Below are positions 10,554-22,506 of a stretch of DNA of 64,000 nucleotides, piece by piece. Both the position numbers and the translations under genes were made by a program. The notes under the pieces were generated by a model. It saw only the letters and a program-made list of their open reading frames with translations. It had not been told where the DNA came from and ran no database searches. The stretch lies in the NCBI GenBank assembly GCA_038503075.1, contig JBCAML010000020.1:930001-994000 (forward strand), written 5' to 3'. The stretch is from Gyromitra esculenta. Its lineage: Eukaryota; Ascomycota; Pezizomycetes; Pezizales; Discinaceae. Within the stretch, counting starts at the first letter, position 1; the number at the start of each line of letters is the position of its first letter.

Positions 10554-13500
10554 GTAAGTCCCACAAAGGGGAAGGAGAAGGGGAGGAGCGAGCGAGACGG
10601 TGAGCCGAGTTAGATTGAGCTCACTCTCTGTTGTAAGTGTTGTGGGAGAATACTATTTAAAAAAAATAACAGAAAAAGAGGTTAAGAAGGAGAGAAGGAG
10701 AAAAAGGCGAGAGAAAAGAGGGAAGCGACAGCGATCCTAGTTTGGTATGGCAGAGGGAGGATTGCGCTGGGATGTGTGTGTGGAGGAGGAGGGATGCGTT
10801 AGATGACGATGGGGGGGAGTGCACAGAGCGTACTTCCGGTTCAATAAAAATGTGGGACGCGGACGCGGCAGGGGCTAGTTTCACGATGAGCTGCGAAGAC
10901 CCTCGAATGGGAGCTACGACCACGCAGAGAACAGAGAAACAGACAGAGGCAAGTATGCTGTTAGTTGATGGTGATGGTGAAGAGGATGATAAGAGAGAGA
11001 GTTCTAGTGAAAATAAAGACAGAATAGTGAGCTTTTCCGAGAGTTCGCTGATGGAGGGAAATGGGGGTGGTGGGGGTGAAGATAGGAAGAGGCTGAGGGA
11101 GGGGGTTGTGTGGGTGGTCGTGGAGGCCTACTTGAAGAAGACAGTAGAGCAGTGATAGGAAGGGGGGAATAAAGGTACCGTGGCCAAGGGGAAGGGTGAT
11201 TAAGGAAGTGCGAGTATGGCAAAGGAATTGATCAAAGAGAGCTGTCGCCGCAAAGATGAAAAGAACAATCTAGGCAGTGAGGCTATGTACCTATTATTCG
11301 ACCAACACCCAGTGAGGGCAGGGGATGCACAAACCCAAGATCGTTTGTGATGTGTGAGTGCTTGCTTGCACAAACCTTTCCTCCCAAAATTGCCAAGTGC
11401 TAAGGAGAGAGAGAAGTGATGAAATAAACTAACAAGATCAAGAGCACACGAAGGGCAAGAGAAGGAAGTACAGAAAAACGATAGAAATAAGGAAAACAAA
11501 ATGGGACTAGCTTGCCTGAGTACAAGTTCGTTCTCACTCCACAGTTGTAATATAAAGCTACTGGAGATATAAAATGAAATAAAACAGAAGGTTACGCTAT
11601 ATGCCCGGACATGCTGCTGTTGCTTGTAATAGGTAGGCAGGCAGTATTGGACCCACAGAAATTACCCTGTCAAAATTAAAGGGAGAGAAGAAAAGAATGG
11701 TAAAGTCAATCGTGCGCTTGGAGTCCTGCTCGTGGGTCGTAAGCCCTCCTTGGCAAATTCAGAGGAAGCAGACGAAATAGATCGCGTAAATGCTAGTGCG
11801 GCGCAAAACGAAGGGAAGTAGCGCCTGCTCTCTCTTTATATCTGTGTCAATGGCCCCGAGGGAAGATTACGGGAAAGGAAAAAAATAGAGATCTTCACGA
11901 CGGCGCTCTGCTGTTAAGCCCAAAAGCGTTACGTTAATCTTTTTCTGTTGCTAACTGCTGTTTCTCTTGTATGCCTACCCGCCGCGCTGGTGGATGCGCT
12001 GTGTGTAATTATAGCAATGAGTCCTCCCAAACAACGAATGAGCAGCAAAGCGCTTCATCTGTCAACGTTCCGAGTGCCGCCCTGACAGTCGGGGAGAATC
12101 CATCCCAGGTACACGTAGAGTGGGATCGTAACTAAAAAAAAATGCGTCAAGGTAATGATTTGCTCCCCCGGCTCCTTCTCTGCAGATGATGGGGGAAAAA
12201 GGTTTACGTTTAGGGTATGCACGATTACCGAATGACTTGCAAGTCTGAAATGAAACGCTATCATTAGGGGTTAGGCGAAGCGAGAGGATGAACTCCTCCT
12301 CCCCCTTCAAAACTTCACACAGTAAGCCTTTCCCAGCGAAAGAGCCTCACAAATGTAACCACCACTTTGGCACCCCCAAAGCACCTTGCCCCGCGGTGTC
12401 ATATGACCATGCTGTTAACCTCTACCAACACTGGATTTTGGGAATGATAGTTACATTACCACTGATACCACTAATATCCGCTCAAGCATCATGGGTCGCT
12501 AGATTTTCTTTAAAAAGGCCAAAAACCAGTCGGAATATGTAGTGCTGTAGCATGCAGCAAGTGGCCTTTTAAGCAAGCATTGGGTTCTTTTTAGCGAAGT
12601 GAGGGTCCTGCTTAACTCCCACTAGCTATGGCTAAGCCCTAACGAGGGTCTCGGTAGCAGTCGCCTATATACTAAACATTAAAGTAAGCGATAATTGGTG
12701 AACCAAATTTTTACGCTTGTACTCGTGCTCTAGCATAAGTACCTAAAAATGCCTTTTGGTGGCAACGTTTTTTAATTCGTCCCGCAGCAGCACTTCAAAA
12801 TTTGGTTGGCCAAAATCTTACCTTTGTTTTCAGTTACTTATTCTAGAGCACAAGTAGTCATCGTTACCTGCTAAATCAAATTTCCACTAAAGATATTCTT
12901 CCATAGAATTGATTCGCTAGGGTTAGCTTTAAGTCGAAATAATCTTCGGGGAAGTTGATTCAGAGATTAAATTAGCAAGCCCGCTAATTAAAAATCTGTT
13001 GCGAAAACTATGGCACTATTTTACCCACAATCTTCTTCCTGGTATTTGGATTTGGATTTCAGGTGGACTAGATGCGAAAGTAAACCCACATCGAGAAGTA
13101 TACCATGCTTTAACATCAACCGTCTTCATTATTTTAGTGCCTTGTAGCTTTTTCCGAGTTGCTCGGTATATACAAAGTCGCAGCTGCCAGCCATCCAGTA
13201 GTCGTCATGCCAATCTGTGCCCTACAACTTTTGTCTAGGAGGCTCATACTCTCGTCGTTTTCGGGCCACACCAGCTAGCACAAAAACCTGAACTATCGGA
13301 ACGAAGATGGCGCGCCTGCTAGGCGGAGGCTCTTGGATTATATAGTACGAGAGACTCAAATGCATGATATTAATTTGCCCCCCCAAAAGGAGGAGAAAGG
13401 AAGAAAGAGAAAGAAAGAGAGGTTCTTTGTTCCTAGAAGGGTATAAGTGCTGATAGTTGACAGTAATCTCGCCTGAAGAAATTAAAAATAAACTCGTGAT

Positions 13501-13817
13501 AGCCAATGAGCTGCGTTAATCTCGGTACCAATTAATATTAATAAACCTATGTAATAAACCTGAATCGCAAAGCCAAAATAGGTCCCATTTCTATTAAACC
13601 CTGGTAACGCCTAGTAGTAACACAAACTAGAAGGGGAAGAAGAAAATACGTGACAATGCACTATTCATCCATCCTTTACAATCCACTCTACTCAAACCAA
13701 ACAGTCACCATCCAACTCCCTTATTGACCAGTGGGCTATAAAAAAATATAAAAAAACACGTAGCTTAAAGCAGGTATAAACATATATAGTGGGTTATAAT
13801 GATCTCTCAAATAGGTT
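10554..13817. other. 3.3 kb spacer, no convincing gene
   Basis: From 10554 to 11500 the plus strand is purine-rich, so a C/T-rich leader lies upstream of SHO1. An open frame on the plus strand (10742-11155, 137 aa, Gly/Glu-rich) looks like low-complexity read-through. The rest holds short unsupported frames and one 22-bp inverted repeat listed separately. Confidence 0.5.
12720..12856. repeat. Short inverted repeat, 22-bp arms
   Basis: Arms 12720-12741 and 12835-12856 are reverse complements with two mismatches (core CTAGAGCAC). The spacer is about 93 bp. It could be an eroded MITE or a hairpin; no TA flank is evident. Confidence 0.55.
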
Positions 13818-15698
13818 CTAGTGAGCAACAACGTAGAATGTATTGATGGCCAAACAAGTCACCATCACTACGAAGCCATAAATAACGAGGGCAAGAGAAC
13901 CTCTACGAAGAAGTCTTGCTTTCCAGGTATCAGCGGTTCCAGCATACTCACCGAGCTCCTCATCATCGAGATCTTCGTCATCTTTAAGAAGACGGTGGTG
14001 GTCGGATTCTGGGTTAGAGATTTTCCAGTAGAATATACCGGGCAGGATACTACAGAATGGCTGAGGGTTAGGAAATCTCTGGGATTGAGCTCGCATGACT
14101 GGGAGGACCTACAAACTGATACTTGTTGATCCCGTACTTCCAACATATGCCAATACCCTTTCTAAGCTATTCACCAGCATAGCTACCACAAAGGTTCCAA
14201 TTATGACAGCCGTTGTGATAACCGCAAATCGCCTATCGCTCATCTCTGTTAACCTAGTTGTCACAACAGGCCTTGGTCCGCCTCTGTTCGCAAACGGCCT
14301 CCATTTGAGGACATTATCAATACTAGCCCTAGCAGGATGGGCCTGCAGGGGATAACTGAACATAACGAGTATCACAATCGCTGCACGACCGATGGTGGAG
14401 GTCCACGATGCGGGGTACATGGCGATGATATTGCCACCAACATTATCACCATAGGAGAGGTAACCGGTGAGGGCTACAAGGATGTAGATGAAGCCCGCCG
14501 AACCAATGGAGCCAACGACGACGCTGAGGGTGGAACCGTGAGAGTTATCTTTAATTTCATTGACGATTGAAAACATCTGGAAATTGTTTAGTTCGAGGAT
14601 TTGCCTCAGGCGAGCTGCGCAATTTCTAGGGAGGGGACATACGTTTTGATGGCAAGTGTATGCAAATACGATAACCGGGAAAGTACTCAAGACTTCTATC
14701 GGACCAGCAGGAATAAAGGGGCGGATGTTACCACGATCCACCCATGTGTCACCGATCAAGAAATGCGCAACCACAATAATAACAAGATATCCAATGGAAA
14801 CCAAAGCAATAAACGAAGTATACTTTAAAGAATCCAATCGTCGAAGGAAAGAGAGTGGGATAACCACGAGCCTAGAAATGTATTAGTAGACTGAAAAGGA
14901 ACAAAAAACACCACCACCATCACCATCACCATCACCGAGCTATATAGCGGGGATAGTAGGTCCTACATGAACGCTGTAATCCAGAAGCGCCTATCCATAA
15001 GATAATCGATGCTCTCGGCGTCCTTATTAAATCCTACAATGACTTGTGGCATAAGGTCTCCAATAATAATAAGGTATGACACAGCCACGCCTGTTCAAGC
15101 ATTTCAATGAGCAAAAAAGAAACAACCTTGAACATCAAGATTTCAGAAGGGTGGGCCTACCAAAGCATTTGATCGCAATTGCTGCATCAAAAACTACTGA
15201 TGCATTCGGATACGTTAATTGGCTCAAAGAAAAGAAGCTTGCCGTCCCTCTCTCAATATATTTTGCGCATCGCGCCTGCAGGTATAATCCAAACCCGCTC
15301 ATGAAACCGGAGAATACGATAACGAAAACTCCCAGCGTAATACCAAACCTGGCCATCGCATGAGGCATGGCGAGGACACCAGCTCCAACAACTATATTGA
15401 AATTTAGCAACTAGGGGGTGGTTGGTGGGGCAAGATTCTATGTGTCCATACTGGTGTTCATGAGATTTATAACACTACTTAGCCAGGAAGCTTCACCAAC
15501 TTGCGTGGGTTTTCCGTGGCGCCGCCTTCCACTGTTCCAGAGGCAAACCGTTAGTCTCGGAAGCAGACCGGAGGGTGGAGAGGGGAGAGATCTCTCGTTC
15601 TCTCTACCGTACCGCCTTGAGTCAGGGGAGCCGGGAGAGCTCGCGTGGACATCTTCTCGGTCCTGTTGGCTGATAGATTCGTAATTTGCCCCAGGCAT
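13818..15698 (-). CDS. Vacuolar amino acid transporter, AVT5/6/7-like (AAAP family)
   Basis: Six exons: 15452-15698, 15161-15391, 14967-15090, 14643-14871, 14113-14576 and 13818-14049; 508 aa with every junction in frame. The family entry motif NLMNTIVGAGVLAMPHAM spans intron 1. It is followed by about eleven hydrophobic segments, with landmarks CFGVAVSYLIIIGDLMP, VIVFAYTCHQN, GSTGSTSISFILPG and a last helix SLALVIYGFVVMVTCLAI. Homologues in yeast move amino acids across the vacuolar membrane. The cytosolic N-terminus (about 65 aa) is Ser/Asp/Arg-rich and an acidic insert (DDEDLDDEELGEYAG) precedes the last helix. The start at 15698 is preferred; an upstream in-frame start at 15869 would add a hydrophobic leader unlike the family. 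Intron 3 carries a CACCAT/ATCACC microsatellite at about 14911-14937. Confidence 0.9.
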
Positions 15699-17081
15699 AT
15701 TTGTCCCGTATTTAAAATGGGTCACAAGGACAGAAGCAGAGCGAAAGAAAGAGGGAAAAACCACGACTATGAGTAAGACTCTAAAATCGAAAGAAATTCG
15801 CAAGAGATGAGGAAGAAGATGGCGATTAGGGGGGGATGGCGAGAGAGCAAAAATGGCGGCGACAGCCACACTAGTATATATGTTATGTAGGAGTTATACC
15901 TCTACGGTATGTGTGGGTGTATGTATGTGCTATATTGTACGGGGCTACATGCAGGGTACGGTACTGTAGTTAGCCAGCTAGCCAACCAACCAATAAGTAA
16001 TTGGGAGATGTAAGTACATACACGTGTGAAGAGTGGAGGAATGCGTATGTACTGGTATATAGGTACCTACATGTATACTGCAAAGCAGGCTGTGGAGGGG
16101 ACAAGCAGCCGGTATTGCGTGCTGTGGTGTTGAGGTGAGGTGAGGTGACGAATCCTGCCAGGTCAGAATGTCAGGTTTCTTTGTGGTTGGTTTGGGGCTC
16201 GGCGGCAGCTGCCGATGGATGTAATCAGATGTTGAGTTGGGAGACTCGAATAAAGTAGAGCGCCTTCACGGGACATCTAGATGGTATGGGGTGTGTGTCT
16301 GCCCCTGCATCCCAGCATAGAAACATGGCAGAAGCCAAGAGTTAGATACTGTACCTCACGTACGTACCATATGTGTACTCTGCTATACATGTGCACGCGC
16401 ATATGTATTTCAGAGTACACAGGGTATATACACGTAGTACTTGATGGAAACCTACATGTATGCCGGTTCCCACTCATCCACATTTAGAGTACATGTATAT
16501 ATGCATGTATCTGCTGCATCTATTCATTTACATGTATCCATCTGTTAACCAGCCAATCTTCATCTGCCCATCTACTCTTCATGTGTCTCTTTGCATCTGA
16601 TATTCATCATCCATCCAATCCATCGTCATCCTTATCTCTCATCCACTTTTTCATCTATCCACCCATCCATCCATCCACCAATCATCCATCACCTCTCTAT
16701 CGTTCATCATCTCCCCGTCTTCTCAAAACTCTTGGTCGGTAATGCGCTCTCTTCGCACAAGGTGAATCAAATAATAAATAATAAATAATCTTCGCACAAG
16801 ATGCATCAGGGTCAGGGTTAAACCCTTGTCGTTAATCCTTGGCATTGCCCTACCTGTTCTTGGCAAGAAATCTCCCCCAAACTGAAATTTCATGTGGAGT
16901 TCGTGCCCTATAAAATAAACAGGAAGAGAGGGACTGAAAGATAGAGGTAGGCGAAGTGAGCTCGATCTTAATCCTCTAATAATTCTAACAGCTTCGTTCT
17001 GTAAATTCCTCCACCTCTTTCCTTCTTGCTTTTCTACTCTAACATCGGCACGATTGTCGATGCAATACCTTCCCCGGAGTA
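15699..17081. promoter_or_regulatory. Divergent spacer between AVT-like and t6A dehydratase genes
   Basis: Upstream regions of both genes. It has four perfect TACATGTA palindromes (16068, 16453, 16490, 16529) and a 10-bp inverted repeat GTGTACTCTG/CAGAGTACAC around 16373-16420. A CATC/CCATC-rich microsatellite-like tract lies at 16600-16700. No coding frame with recognisable content. Confidence 0.5.
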
Positions 17082-18734
17082 ATGGATACCGGACTTTTTA
17101 GTTCCCATCGAGCTCAGTTAGCCCTCACTGCTATGATATCTGGAGCTGTCGTGGGGTCAACAATCCTAGCCTTCCAAAAAGTCAATCGCTTGTCTAAGGT
17201 CAAGAGTCTCAAGGATTCGATTCCCCAAAATTCGCGATCAACAGCTGCTGTGAGTATATATCTTCCGCAACAATTGTTAGATGTTTTGTGTGGCCTGACG
17301 TGTCCTAAATTAAAAAAAAGCTCACGGACTATGGTGCCGCAGCAGCGCACTCAAAACTCCAGGATGAATCGGATGCTGTTCTTGCTGCGAAAGCTCGGCG
17401 TGGTGATTGGGATGAAGGTATTATTTCCCAAATACTAGTCCTTCCCACTTCGTCAGACACCCCCGTTAACAGGCTCCCCTCCTACTAGACCTGATTCTCG
17501 AGCAACTCGCTCGCAATCGCACCTTCTTAGGCGAAGATGGCCTTCGCAATGTCCAACGGTCCTTCATAATCATTGTTGGTTGCGGCGGCGTCGGTTCCTG
17601 GGTCGCCACGATGCTCCTACGTTCAGGCGTTGGAAAAATCCGGCTCATTGATTTTGATCAGGTCACGCTCTCTTCTCTCAATCGTCATGCCGTCGCCACG
17701 CTTGCCGATGTTGGAACACCGAAGGTACAGGCTCTGAGGAAACGATTAGAGCAGGTTGCGCCTTGGGTAGAGATTGATGCAAGAAATGAATTATGGAAGA
17801 TGGAAGACGGGGATGAGCTCCTCGCCGGAGAGCCCACCTTCGTCGTTGACGCCATCGATAACATTGCAACCAAGGTGGATCTGCTCTACTACTGCAAGTC
17901 CCGTGGCATACCAATTATCTCGAGTATGGGTGCTGGCTGCAAGAGCGACCCTACAAGGGCACATTTCCCCATATGATCCCCCGTGTCCTGCGTGTCCACT
18001 AACGTACCTAGATATGCATTGGCGATATCTCCGAATCTACCGACGACCCTCTCTCTCGCTCTACTCGTCGCCGCCTCCGGCAAAAAGGCATATCCTCCGG
18101 CATCCCGGTAGTCTACTCAACCGAGAAACCTGGTCCCGGCAAAGCGTCCCTGATCCCACTTCCAGAATATGAATATGAGAAAGGTAAAGTTGGCGAGTTG
18201 GGTGTGCTGCCCGATTTCCGAGTTCGGATTCTCCCGGTTTTAGGGACAATGCCGGGAGTATTCGGGTTGTGCCTTGCGAACTATATACTTACGACGATTG
18301 CGGGGTATCCGATGGAATATTCAATGGGGAAGGATAGGAAAAAACTGTACGAAGAGATGGTGGCGCAATTGGCAGGGCAAGAAAGCCGGTTGCGGGGAAA
18401 TCTCGTGGGATTAAGGATACCTCTAAATGAGAAAGATGTAGGGTATGTGGTTGAGGAAGTTTTCAAGGGAAAAAGCGTGGTGTCAGGATTCTTCACACGA
18501 TTGGTTTTGACGAGGTGGGAGCCGTTACCGGAACGAGCTGAGGGCGTTTGGGGGGAGAATGATTACCAGATTAATCTGGATAATTTAGTAGTGATGACGA
18601 AGGATGAAGTAAAGAAACACGAGAAGGAAGTGTTGAGGGGGCGGAGAAAGGCGGAGGAAGTGTGGGGCGAGGAAGTGGTAAAGACGGTGGAGGCGCGGAA
18701 GAAGCAAGAAGCATGGTATGCAAAGTATAGATAG
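17082..18734 (+). CDS. tcd1: tRNA threonylcarbamoyladenosine dehydratase (Tcd1/Tcd2, ThiF/E1-like)
   Basis: Exons 17082-17249, 17321-17417, 17489-17958 and 18012-18734; 485 aa. The enzyme cyclises t6A at position 37 of ANN-decoding tRNAs to ct6A using ATP. A hydrophobic N-terminal segment (AMISGAVVGSTILAFQ) fits the mitochondrial outer-membrane anchor of the yeast proteins. The ThiF fold shows IIVGCGGVGSWVATMLLRSG for nucleotide binding, then RLIDFDQVTLSSLNRHA, and later DAIDNIATK and SSMGAGCKSDPTR. The family entry (DWDEDLILEQLARNRTFLGE) crosses intron 2. Intron 3 (17959-18011, 53 nt) has no usable GT: frame and homology (DPTR|ICIGDIS) require a GC donor, with a CACTAAC branch site and CCTAG acceptor. 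The C-terminal quarter is Lys/Glu-rich. Confidence 0.93.
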
Positions 18735-19319
18735 AGGTTGTGATCTCTGGTGTGAGCTCTGGGGTAGCTGGTAAATACGGATGTTTTTGTGAGGTGTATG
18801 TGTGTATGTATCTTCTTTCTAAAAGTTTAGTTAGATTTTAGGGCTTCGTATGTATTTGCTATAAGATTCTCATCGAGACTCGCTAGAAAACCAACCCAGT
18901 TATGACTTGTGGAATCCTACGGCCGTGGGAAGAAGTGGAGTTGATACTCTTTTCTCGATGCAATTGTTCTGTCGATGTACTAAAACTAAAACATACATGT
19001 TGACAGACCCCATACCTAGCTGGGCAGACCCTGATATCTTGATATATAAGCATCGTATTGGCTATCTTGTATCATAGCGAGTGGCTGCTGGCAATGGACA
19101 CAATCCATCACTCGTGCATGGTGGCATAGGTGCCGAGGCTACAGGCACTTTCCGTTATTTATGATCGTGGGCCCCGATCCCCGGATGGCCCAGGGTCAGG
19201 GTTATATCGGCATCCGCTAGAGTTTTACCACAGCTTCTGCTCGAACGAAGAAACATCCTCTCCCTCTAATCTCTCACCCTCTCGCTCAACAATACCAAGT
19301 CCCGCTTGTTACCTCTACA
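18735..19319. other. Tandem intergenic spacer
   Basis: It holds the 3' end of the tcd1 transcript and the promoter of the downstream reductase. The final 100 bp are C/T-rich with CTCTCACCCTCTCG just before the ATG at 19320. No gene seen. Confidence 0.5.
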
Positions 19320-20463
19320 ATGTCAAAGTTTATGTCCCCCGTCTGGGCCACCGACATCTTCGGTACCCCCCCCCAGCTACCGAGTCCGGAGTAGGTACTA
19401 ACACTCCAATAGCTGGCAAAGTCGTTCTCTGCACTGGCGGCGCTGTAAGCCCCCCGTTCCTAGAAGCTACATGTAGCTATACTGACTTCGTGCCCAGGGT
19501 GACATATGCTCAGGCCAAGTCTCCGCCCTCGTCCAACTGGGCGCGAATGCCGCCGTAATAGGTCGGCAAAAAGAAAAAACAGAGTCGAGAGCCGCCGAGA
19601 TCCAGTCTTTTCGCGCTGGTAGCAAGGTGGTCGGGATATCCGCCGATGTGCGGAACTTCAAGGCGATGGAAGCGGCGGTAGAGAGGACTGTAAAGGAACT
19701 TGGGAGAATAGACTATGTCATGTTCGTTTCCTCTACCCTTTCTCCTCCTCCTCCCCACCCTTCCTCCGAAGAATGCTGAGCGAATATTGGGGTTAAATAG
19801 TTGTGGTGCAGCAGGGAACTTTCTGGCGACTATTGACAACCTCTCTGCAAACGCGTTCAAGACGGTAATGGACATCGACGTGCTCGGCTCCTACAACACC
19901 GTGAAAGCATCGCTCACGGAGCTCAAGAAGAACCGAGGGAAGATTCTATTCGTTTCTGCGACGCTGCACTACACTGGCCTGCCCTACCAAGCTCACGTAT
20001 CGGCTGCTAAAGCCGCCATCGATGCTCTCTCCCGGGTGCTATGCGTGGAAATGGGACCTTATGGGGTCACAAGCAATGTATGGCGTATTCCAATCTCCAA
20101 ATGACTCCGAGCACCGAAATTAACACCTCACCTCGCCTCACTGCATAGTGTATAGCTCCCGGCCCCATCTCTGGGACCGCAGGCATGACGCGCCTCGCCC
20201 GCGCTGACCTTCTCGGGGCCTTAGCGAAAACCATCCCCCTTCAGCGTGCTGGAGAAATTAGTGAGGTTGCCGATGCAACCGTGTTCCTGCTCTCACCGGC
20301 GGGTGATTTTATCAGCGGGGATGTGATTGTGGTTGATGGTGGGGCATGGCATCGGCAGGGTGCTGCGGGATCCGGCTTGCCGTATCCGGAGAGCGTTTTG
20401 GGCGGTGGAGGAGTGGAGGGAGTGGAGGGGATGAAGAAAACAGGCAGCAAGAGTAAGCTGTAG
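19320..20463 (+). CDS. sps19: Peroxisomal 2,4-dienoyl-CoA reductase (SDR family) with PTS1
   Basis: Five exons: 19320-19362, 19413-19444, 19498-19721, 19801-20077 and 20149-20463; 296 aa. The enzyme reduces 2,4-dienoyl-CoA with NADPH, allowing beta-oxidation of unsaturated fatty acids with even-position double bonds. The N-terminal cofactor motif (GKVVLCTGGAGDICSGQ) is split by intron 2. Further landmarks are NAAVIGRQKEKTE, DYVICGAAGNFLA, and the substrate region HVSAAKAAIDALSR. In the last of these the usual SDR Tyr of YxxxK is replaced by Val, as expected for this family, which dispenses with that Tyr. The last residues are SKL, a canonical peroxisomal import signal. Intron 1 is 50 nt with TACTAAC; intron 2 contains a TACATGTA palindrome. 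The tail before SKL is Gly/Glu-rich and less conserved. Confidence 0.93.
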
Positions 20464-21051
20464 TCTGGGGGCCGCACTATGGCATACATGTAGATACAGG
20501 TACTTAATGTCCCTAAGCCGGCCAATAAGCCGAGGCCAAAAGGCGATGGCTATGTGCTATGATCTGGCTCCAAGAAACCAGCATCCTCGATCATTGCGGG
20601 GCCAATATCACGAGTCGAACACTTCACCAACGAGCTGTCTGATCTGATCAAAACTTTTAACGGCATTTTTTCTTCCCGAATCCCAGCTCCTTTGAGGCCA
20701 AATTTAGATCAACTATCTTCCCCTCCTTGCTTTTAGTCTCCCCGACAATCTTTAGAAGTAGGCCAACAGACCCAGTTTCCCAAATATTATAGCAAGCAGA
20801 AGCCCCGTGAAAGAAAAAGCGAGATCCCAGCCCCAGCCTCACATTCGCTAGAAAACACGAAAGAAAAAGAAAATTACTGCCCCATAAGACCCACTTTTTC
20901 AATAGCACCTAAGACAATCGGTCCGAGAGAAACGACAGTATCAGAGTTTTTTTGAAACAAGAGGCCTCTAGCGAACCCATTTCTCCAGCCTCTTCTATTT
21001 TCAACCGTTAAATTTTCACATTTCAAACACGTTACAGCCACGGTCCGCCTA
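20464..21051. other. Convergent spacer between reductase and RRM genes
   Basis: Both genes end here. It has one TACATGTA at 20485. A minus-strand frame at 20657-20908 has no recognisable domain. Confidence 0.5.
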
Positions 21052-22506
21052 TTAAGCAGCAGTAGCCTCGCCGGTCAGCGTGGCTTCCGCTTTAAATCCA
21101 TTCTCCTTAGCTTCCTCCTCAGCCTTCTCAATCAATTCCTCTTTTCTCTCGCCCTCACCACCCTCATCATTCTCGGCCTCAATTTTCGGATTGTCGATGG
21201 CGACCTTGACAGCAATCTCCCTACCATCGACAACCTTACCATTCATCTCCTCAACTGCCTTTTGTTGCAATTCCTCCGAAGCTAAGGTAACGAAGCCGAA
21301 GCCACGGCCTTTGCGAGGTTCGCCGCGTTCTTGAAGCTTACGGACCATGAAACGTGGGATGGGGCGAAGCGCAATCTTGGCAGATTCGGGTTGATATTCG
21401 ACAAAAAGTTCCTTCAACTAAATATCGGGAAGACAAGATTAAAATGGCCCTACAAGTCGCTTCAGCTCGTCTTGGGATGACTCACCTTCTCTTCACTTAG
21501 TTCATACGGCAGATTGGCAACCATAACTTTGGTGGCGCTTGGAACGCCATTCTCTGGAGGACCTCTCCTCCTCTTGCTCTTGAAACCACTAGGAGCGTTT
21601 TCCACCTCAGCAGAAGGCTCAGCAGGAGAGACACCAGGCGTCTCGGCGTCGGTAGCGGTTTCTGGAGCAGCTGCAGGCTCAGTGAGAGGAAGGACATTAG
21701 CGGTAGGAATGGGCCCCTCCTCTGCTGCAGTTTCACCGGTAATAGAGGAGCCGTTCGCACGATTGCCAACACGGCTCTGAAAACCAAGTCAATAAATTAT
21801 AGATACCAAAGGAAGAGTGAATATTAACCCTGCCTCCACGTCCTCTTCCTCTACCACGACCCCTTGTTCCACCTTGCCTTCTTGCTCTGCCCTGCTGCTG
21901 GGACTGTTCTCCATCTTCCTCCTGCTGCTCGCCCTCCGCAGGAGCAGTGTTGTTGTGGTTGTGGTTGTAGCGTTCTCTCTTGGAGGCGGTTCCAGGCTTC
22001 CTGGCGAGTTGCACGCTTACCTTCCTCTCCAAAACTTCCTGACCGCTGAGCTCGGTAATAGCACGTTCAGCTTCTTCCTTGGTCGTTAAATCGACAAAGG
22101 CGTAACCGACGGCACGGCCACTACGTGGGTTGGTGGGAATGGAAGTGGATTCACTTGTGGAAAATGTTAGTTGTTGGTGGTGGAAGAAGTGCCCATATGG
22201 ATATGCATGATTCCGGTTGATTGTATCTGCGAATTCCCGAAAGCACAAAGAGCATGGATTAGAAACTCACATGTCAAACCCAGTGAAAAACCCCTTCAGT
22301 TGGTCGTCGGTAGTGGAGTAGGCAAGATTGCCAATGTAGAGCCTCCTGCCCTCAGCAGCGGAGGCAGCGTGGGCAGCATGAGCAGCATCTGTAACACCAG
22401 ACTCCTTGGGGGCAATCGAGGTGCTAGCAAGAGCTTCCGTGTCGTCCTCAACAGTAGTCGGGGCAGCAGAAGGAGCAGTCTCTTTATTCTCAACGTCGAC
22501 GGACAT
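21052..22506 (-). CDS. Nuclear-type RNA-binding protein with two RRMs and an RGG box
   Basis: Exons 22271-22506, 21829-22153, 21486-21776 and 21052-21417; 405 aa. RRM1 starts at about residue 55 with RNP2 RRLYIGNLAYST and continues after intron 1 with RNP1-like GRAVGYAFVDLTT. A Gln/Glu/Arg linker follows, with a clear RGG-type run (GGTRGRGRGRGRGGR). RRM2 has RNP2 KVMVANLPYELSE and RNP1 KGRGFGFVTLAS. The C-terminus is acidic (ENDEGGEGERKEELIEKAEEE). This domain order resembles small fungal hnRNP/Rnp24-like proteins, which bind RNA during processing or export; the exact orthologue is not identified. The donor of intron 2 (GTTAAT) is weak but frame and acceptor fit. The minus-strand leader is C/T-poor and A-rich. 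Confidence 0.85.

Noticed and set aside
10742..11155. 137-aa plus-strand open frame upstream of SHO1
   Set aside because: Gly/Glu/Arg-biased composition in a purine-rich tract, no domain, and it overlaps the expected SHO1 leader.
15699..15869. N-terminal extension of the transporter from an ATG at 15869
   Set aside because: It would add a hydrophobic, non-conserved leader; the start at 15698 gives a typical hydrophilic N-terminus.
21497..21787. Leu-rich 96-aa frame within the RRM gene
   Set aside because: A shadow of exon 3 in another frame; the correct frame completes RRM2 across introns.
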